64,000 nt of DNA from Pseudomonas frederiksbergensis (GTDB lineage Bacteria > Pseudomonadota > Gammaproteobacteria > Pseudomonadales > Pseudomonadaceae), in the NCBI RefSeq assembly GCF_900105495.1, contig NZ_FNTF01000002.1:2579501-2643500 (forward strand), read 5' to 3'. Positions 61,601 through 64,000 of this stretch are shown here, piece by piece. The first letter of the stretch is position 1. The number at the start of each line of letters is the position of its first letter. Below the pieces are notes generated by a model. That model was not told the DNA's origin, made no database searches, and saw only the letters and a list, made by a program, of their open reading frames with translations. Position numbers and translations under genes: made by a program.

Positions 61601-64000
61601 CCGCCGACCTCGACAACAGTGCCGTCAGCGGCAAGGCCGGGCTGATTTCCAGTCTGCTGGGCGACCTGGAATTGACGGTCACTCGCCTGACTAACCATGC
61701 TGGCAAGTTGTTCGCCAAAGACCAGGTCATCTTCGATGGTTCAAGCCTGGACAACGCAGGCGGTGAGATCAGCGGTACGCGGCTGGGGCTTGAAGCTGTC
61801 AGCCAGATTCTCAACCAGGGTGGGTTGATCGAGTCGGCCACCGGCCTGAACCTCATCAGCGGCCAGTTGAATAACAGTGCCGGCGGCCAGGTCCGTGCGC
61901 TCGGTGGTGCGTCGAGTCAGATCAAACTGACCGGCAACCTGAACAACCAGAACGGCGTCATCGAGATCGGCAGCAAGGACCTGATCCTCAGCGGTGTTCA
62001 GCTCAATAACCTCAGTGGCAGCGTACGTCACGCAGCGCAGGGGCTATTCGACCTCGACCTGAATAACCTGACTGGCAGCCAGGGCAGCCTCACCGGTCTG
62101 GGCAATGGCAGTTGGGACATTGGCTCCGTCAATGGAGTGGGCACCTGGCAACTCAACGGTGGCCTGAACTACACCAGCGCGCAAGACCTGGCTCTCAATG
62201 CCGGTGAGCGTATCGCCAGCGCTTCGGCGCTGAGCCTGAATGTCGCCAACCTGAACAACGCCGGTGAACTGCTCAGCGACGGCAACCTGTCGTTGGCCCT
62301 GGGCGGCAATCTGGTCAACAGTGGTCGTATCTCGGCCAAGCAAAAACTGACCATCGGCGCCAATGACCTGATCCAGCGCGACGGGCGTCTGGTCAGTGGC
62401 GGCGACACCGAACTGAACCTGCGCGGCACCCTCGACAACCTTGGTCGCCTGATCGCCAATCAAAACCTGACGGTGACGGCGGCCCGGATCGATAACAAAG
62501 GCACCCTCGGCGCTCAAGGCAAGGTCACCTTCTACGCGGCCAACGGCATCAGTAACGGCGCCGATACCCTGTTGTTCAGCGGCGGCGCGATGGAACTGCA
62601 CGGCAACAGCCTGAGCAACTATTTCGGCGATATCTACAGCCGCGGCAACCTGACCTTCAGTGCCCTGAACGGCGGCCGTGCGGCCTCGTTCAGCAACCTG
62701 TCGGCCACTATCGAAAGCGAAGGCGACATCGACATTAACGTCGCGTCGCTGGTGAACGCCAAATCCGAATTCGAACTGACGTCCGGGCAATCTTCCGGCA
62801 GCCTGGATTGGAATTGCGGCCAGCATTGCGATGGTAGCGATGGCTGGAAACGCGGCAAGATCACCATCATCACCGAGTTCAACGACACCGTACTCAAGGA
62901 CTCTCGCGCTTCGCGGTTGGTGGCTGGCAAAAACTTCACCGTCCACGCCAATCAGGTCGAAAACCGTTACAGCCTGATGGCGGCTAACGGCAACCTCGAC
63001 CTGACCGCCGACAACCTGCTCAACCAGGGAGCCGCGTCGCGCTCGGGTCGCCGCGTCGTGATCATCGGTACCCCCGGCCGTATCGACAACAGCCTCTGGG
63101 ACAAGATGGAGTACATCGATGTTCCGGCGTTCAACGCGGCGACCGCGGCCGGCAATTTCGATGAAGTGCGTTTCAAGGAACTGAGCGACCGTTCGACCGA
63201 CGATCGATTCAGTGTGATGAGCGACGTCACCGCCTGGAATGAAAACGGCAACACCGTCTACGCGGCCGTATTGCAAGCCGGTGGCAGCGTCAGACTGAAC
63301 GTCACCAACAACATCCAGAACGGCACGCTTTACGAGAACACCTACGACCAACTGACCGGTTCGCTGAGCAGCGACCAGACCGCCTCGGTCGGCGGTATCA
63401 ACATCAACCTGGGCAAACGCAGCACCGACGCCAGCGCCCAGGTGCCCAAGGACGTCACGCGCATCGAACGTGTGGATGCCGAAGGTGTGAAGCAAGTCAG
63501 CTTCGTCCCGGTGGACTTCCGGGGTGTGCCGTTTGCCGCTGTGGACCCGACGGCGTCTTCGACCTTCCGACTGCCCCAAGGGCCGTACGGCATGTTCGTG
63601 CAGAATCGCAATCCGCAAAGCCGTTACCTGATCGAAACCAACCCGGAGCTGACCCAGTCCGCGGCGTTCATGAGTTCCGATTATCTGTTGGGCAAGCTCA
63701 ACTTCAGCGCCGATGACGCCGCGCGCCGTCTCGGTGACGGTCGTTATGAATCGCGTTTGATCAGCGATGCGGTGCTGGCCCAGACCGGCCAACGCTTTCT
63801 CGCCAACGGGCTGAACGACGATAACGAGCAGTTCCGTTATCTCATGGACAACGCCCTCACCAGCAAAACCGCGTTGAACCTGTCCGTGGGTGTGAGGCTG
63901 ACTTCCGAACAAGTCGCGGCCCTGACCCACGACATCGTGTGGATGGAAGAGCGCATCGTCGATGGTCAGAAAGTGCTGGTGCCGGTGCTGTATCTGGCGC
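58675..64000 (+). CDS. TpsA exoprotein, CdiA/filamentous hemagglutinin type, 3' end outside the window
   Basis: An open frame from ATG 58675 runs without a stop to the window edge: 1775 codons are visible. An extended signal peptide (residues 1-48, ending WAQA) has an unusual charged first half. The TPS domain follows, with N116-P (GNPHL) and N157-P-Y-G-I; C163 and C166 form the CxxC typical of the CdiA group. Residues of about 300-1500 are many short L-D-N-x-x-G beta-helix repeats. From about 1640 comes a CdiA-like region (RYLIETNPELT; LTHDIVWMEERIVDGQKVLV). Such proteins are either contact-dependent growth inhibition effectors with a C-terminal toxin and a downstream immunity gene, or adhesins. 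The deciding part is not visible. The ribosome binding site is weak. Confidence 0.92.
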   Translation, partial: MDVRQLAFLASQPVAAVKKREHFWGMPKRGLAFLLANVMFWQPIWAQADGIVVSTPGTTLDQAGNGVPIINIATPNGSGLSHNQFHDYNVGTQGVILNNVNNQTGATQLGGIIIGNPHLKNSGAAQTILNEVVGGSPSQLRGYTEVAGQSARVIVANPYGISCNGCGFINTPRVTLTTGKPVLDNGRLDRFQVDQGSVSFDGKGLDASTVDSFEIITRSAQINAQINAKRLNITTGRNDVNADTLNATARADDGSAKPQLAIDSSALGGMYAGAIRLVGTEAGVGVKLAGELAASAGDIQLDANGHLSLAKTTASNAVDIKAKSLDAQGTVYAGTQITVQTAEDLVNRQSLAARDSVNITSQGKLTNQGVIEAGVNADNSRNASGDLTINSQGLSNSGSLLASRTVDVKAGALLDNQSGILQGQNVILTALRLVNQGVNARIYGEANLAFNAPAIVNLNGLIRFADGQAATLTLDSLDNRQGRIEIAGGSLTLNARELKNGDGKMIAGRLDLVTRQLDNANGLIAANQTNAKVTASERLDNGKGKIQAQTALSLSGGELLNQGGTLAADKVTVNATRLDNSQKGVISAEDGALNLTLDEDLDNHDGKVQASSQLTITAQSINNRNASLTGKTLELTSRGKLDNTQGTISSEDSVLGTQDLDNTQGLIQGNTSLRLVGHDLNNTDGKLLGGTVHTTLDNLTQNTNGTLSAEVGKLTLIVTQHLNSALGRLQATHGDVEIQAASIDNRAGVVAGQQLLLVAEGGRIDNRGGRIMGDRLDLQAASLDNSDNGLLAAGVDGARLILKQTAPGQSQLLNLKGRIQSEAGLQIESDTVDNSAGVLLGKTIDVTTGQLSNNDKGGIVSSDGTVELKVAGVFNNVTGVVDAGDQRLLLEQLTQLDNRGGTLRGKRLDISSTAVDNRNEGQIIAGSDGLKIVGTSLQNQQGVIVANGSHGELALGQGSLLNQGGTLQADSLEITAADLDNSAVSGKAGLISSLLGDLELTVTRLTNHAGKLFAKDQVIFDGSSLDNAGGEISGTRLGLEAVSQILNQGGLIESATGLNLISGQLNNSAGGQVRALGGASSQIKLTGNLNNQNGVIEIGSKDLILSGVQLNNLSGSVRHAAQGLFDLDLNNLTGSQGSLTGLGNGSWDIGSVNGVGTWQLNGGLNYTSAQDLALNAGERIASASALSLNVANLNNAGELLSDGNLSLALGGNLVNSGRISAKQKLTIGANDLIQRDGRLVSGGDTELNLRGTLDNLGRLIANQNLTVTAARIDNKGTLGAQGKVTFYAANGISNGADTLLFSGGAMELHGNSLSNYFGDIYSRGNLTFSALNGGRAASFSNLSATIESEGDIDINVASLVNAKSEFELTSGQSSGSLDWNCGQHCDGSDGWKRGKITIITEFNDTVLKDSRASRLVAGKNFTVHANQVENRYSLMAANGNLDLTADNLLNQGAASRSGRRVVIIGTPGRIDNSLWDKMEYIDVPAFNAATAAGNFDEVRFKELSDRSTDDRFSVMSDVTAWNENGNTVYAAVLQAGGSVRLNVTNNIQNGTLYENTYDQLTGSLSSDQTASVGGININLGKRSTDASAQVPKDVTRIERVDAEGVKQVSFVPVDFRGVPFAAVDPTASSTFRLPQGPYGMFVQNRNPQSRYLIETNPELTQSAAFMSSDYLLGKLNFSADDAARRLGDGRYESRLISDAVLAQTGQRFLANGLNDDNEQFRYLMDNALTSKTALNLSVGVRLTSEQVAALTHDIVWMEERIVDGQKVLVPVLYLA

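Overview
The window reads as a stretch of chromosome from a Pseudomonas of the fluorescens group. The grounds are high GC with strongly GC-ending codons, dense intergenic REP-type inverted repeats of the kind known from that group, and local gene orders I recall from Pseudomonas (rnd-ycgL-hydroxyacid dehydrogenase-ycgN; aceK beside a DMT exporter; a stand-alone KAS III like PA3286). The assignment rests on recognition, not on a search. I see no rRNA, tRNA, CRISPR array, integrase or transposase.

Layout. 1-5 kb: the end of a pair of small unknown genes, two LysR regulators flanking an isolated CHMI-type isomerase, and a CynX-type MFS plus DMT transporter pair. 5-9 kb: an orphan glutamine synthetase-like gamma-glutamyl ligase and the lipid A phosphoethanolamine transferase eptA. 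9-15 kb: rnd, ycgL, a GhrA-like dehydrogenase, a nitroreductase, ycgN, a secreted gluzincin-like protein that has lost its zinc-binding histidines, and a SpoU-type methyltransferase. 15-22 kb: yajD, a spermidine synthase-like protein, a cyclic-nucleotide-binding protein, oligopeptidase B, and a three-gene run with a class II amidotransferase. 22-27 kb: a LysR divergent from an MFS transporter and the 5-oxoprolinase genes pxpABC, overlapping by ATGA. 27-31 kb: a MoxR/VWA pair, a DUF4160/DUF2442-HTH pair behind a perfect 10-bp palindrome, and an AsmA-like DUF748 protein. 31-46 kb: cysK, lpxO, a small polyproline leader-like ORF before a DMT exporter, a second DMT gene, aceK, hrpA, a KAS III, a porin and a FemAB-like protein. 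46-56 kb: a minus-strand run (LysR, alpha/beta hydrolase, ppiA, ABC exporter), azoR, a DMT transporter coupled to a MepB-family protein, a YbdG-like MscS channel and a DEAD-box helicase. 57-64 kb: a two-partner secretion locus of CdiB/CdiA type whose large exoprotein runs off the right edge.

The recurring themes are envelope remodelling and surface functions (EptA, LpxO, DUF748, porin, MscS, TPS exoprotein), small-molecule transport (four DMT and two MFS proteins) and four LysR regulators. At least seventeen inverted-repeat elements of four sequence families sit in the gene-end gaps; two of them supply part of the upstream gene's stop codon. The most unusual candidates are the DUF4160/DUF2442 module with its operator-like palindrome, the leader ORF at 33.3 kb, the DMT/MepB coupling, the histidine-less gluzincin and the truncated TPS exoprotein.
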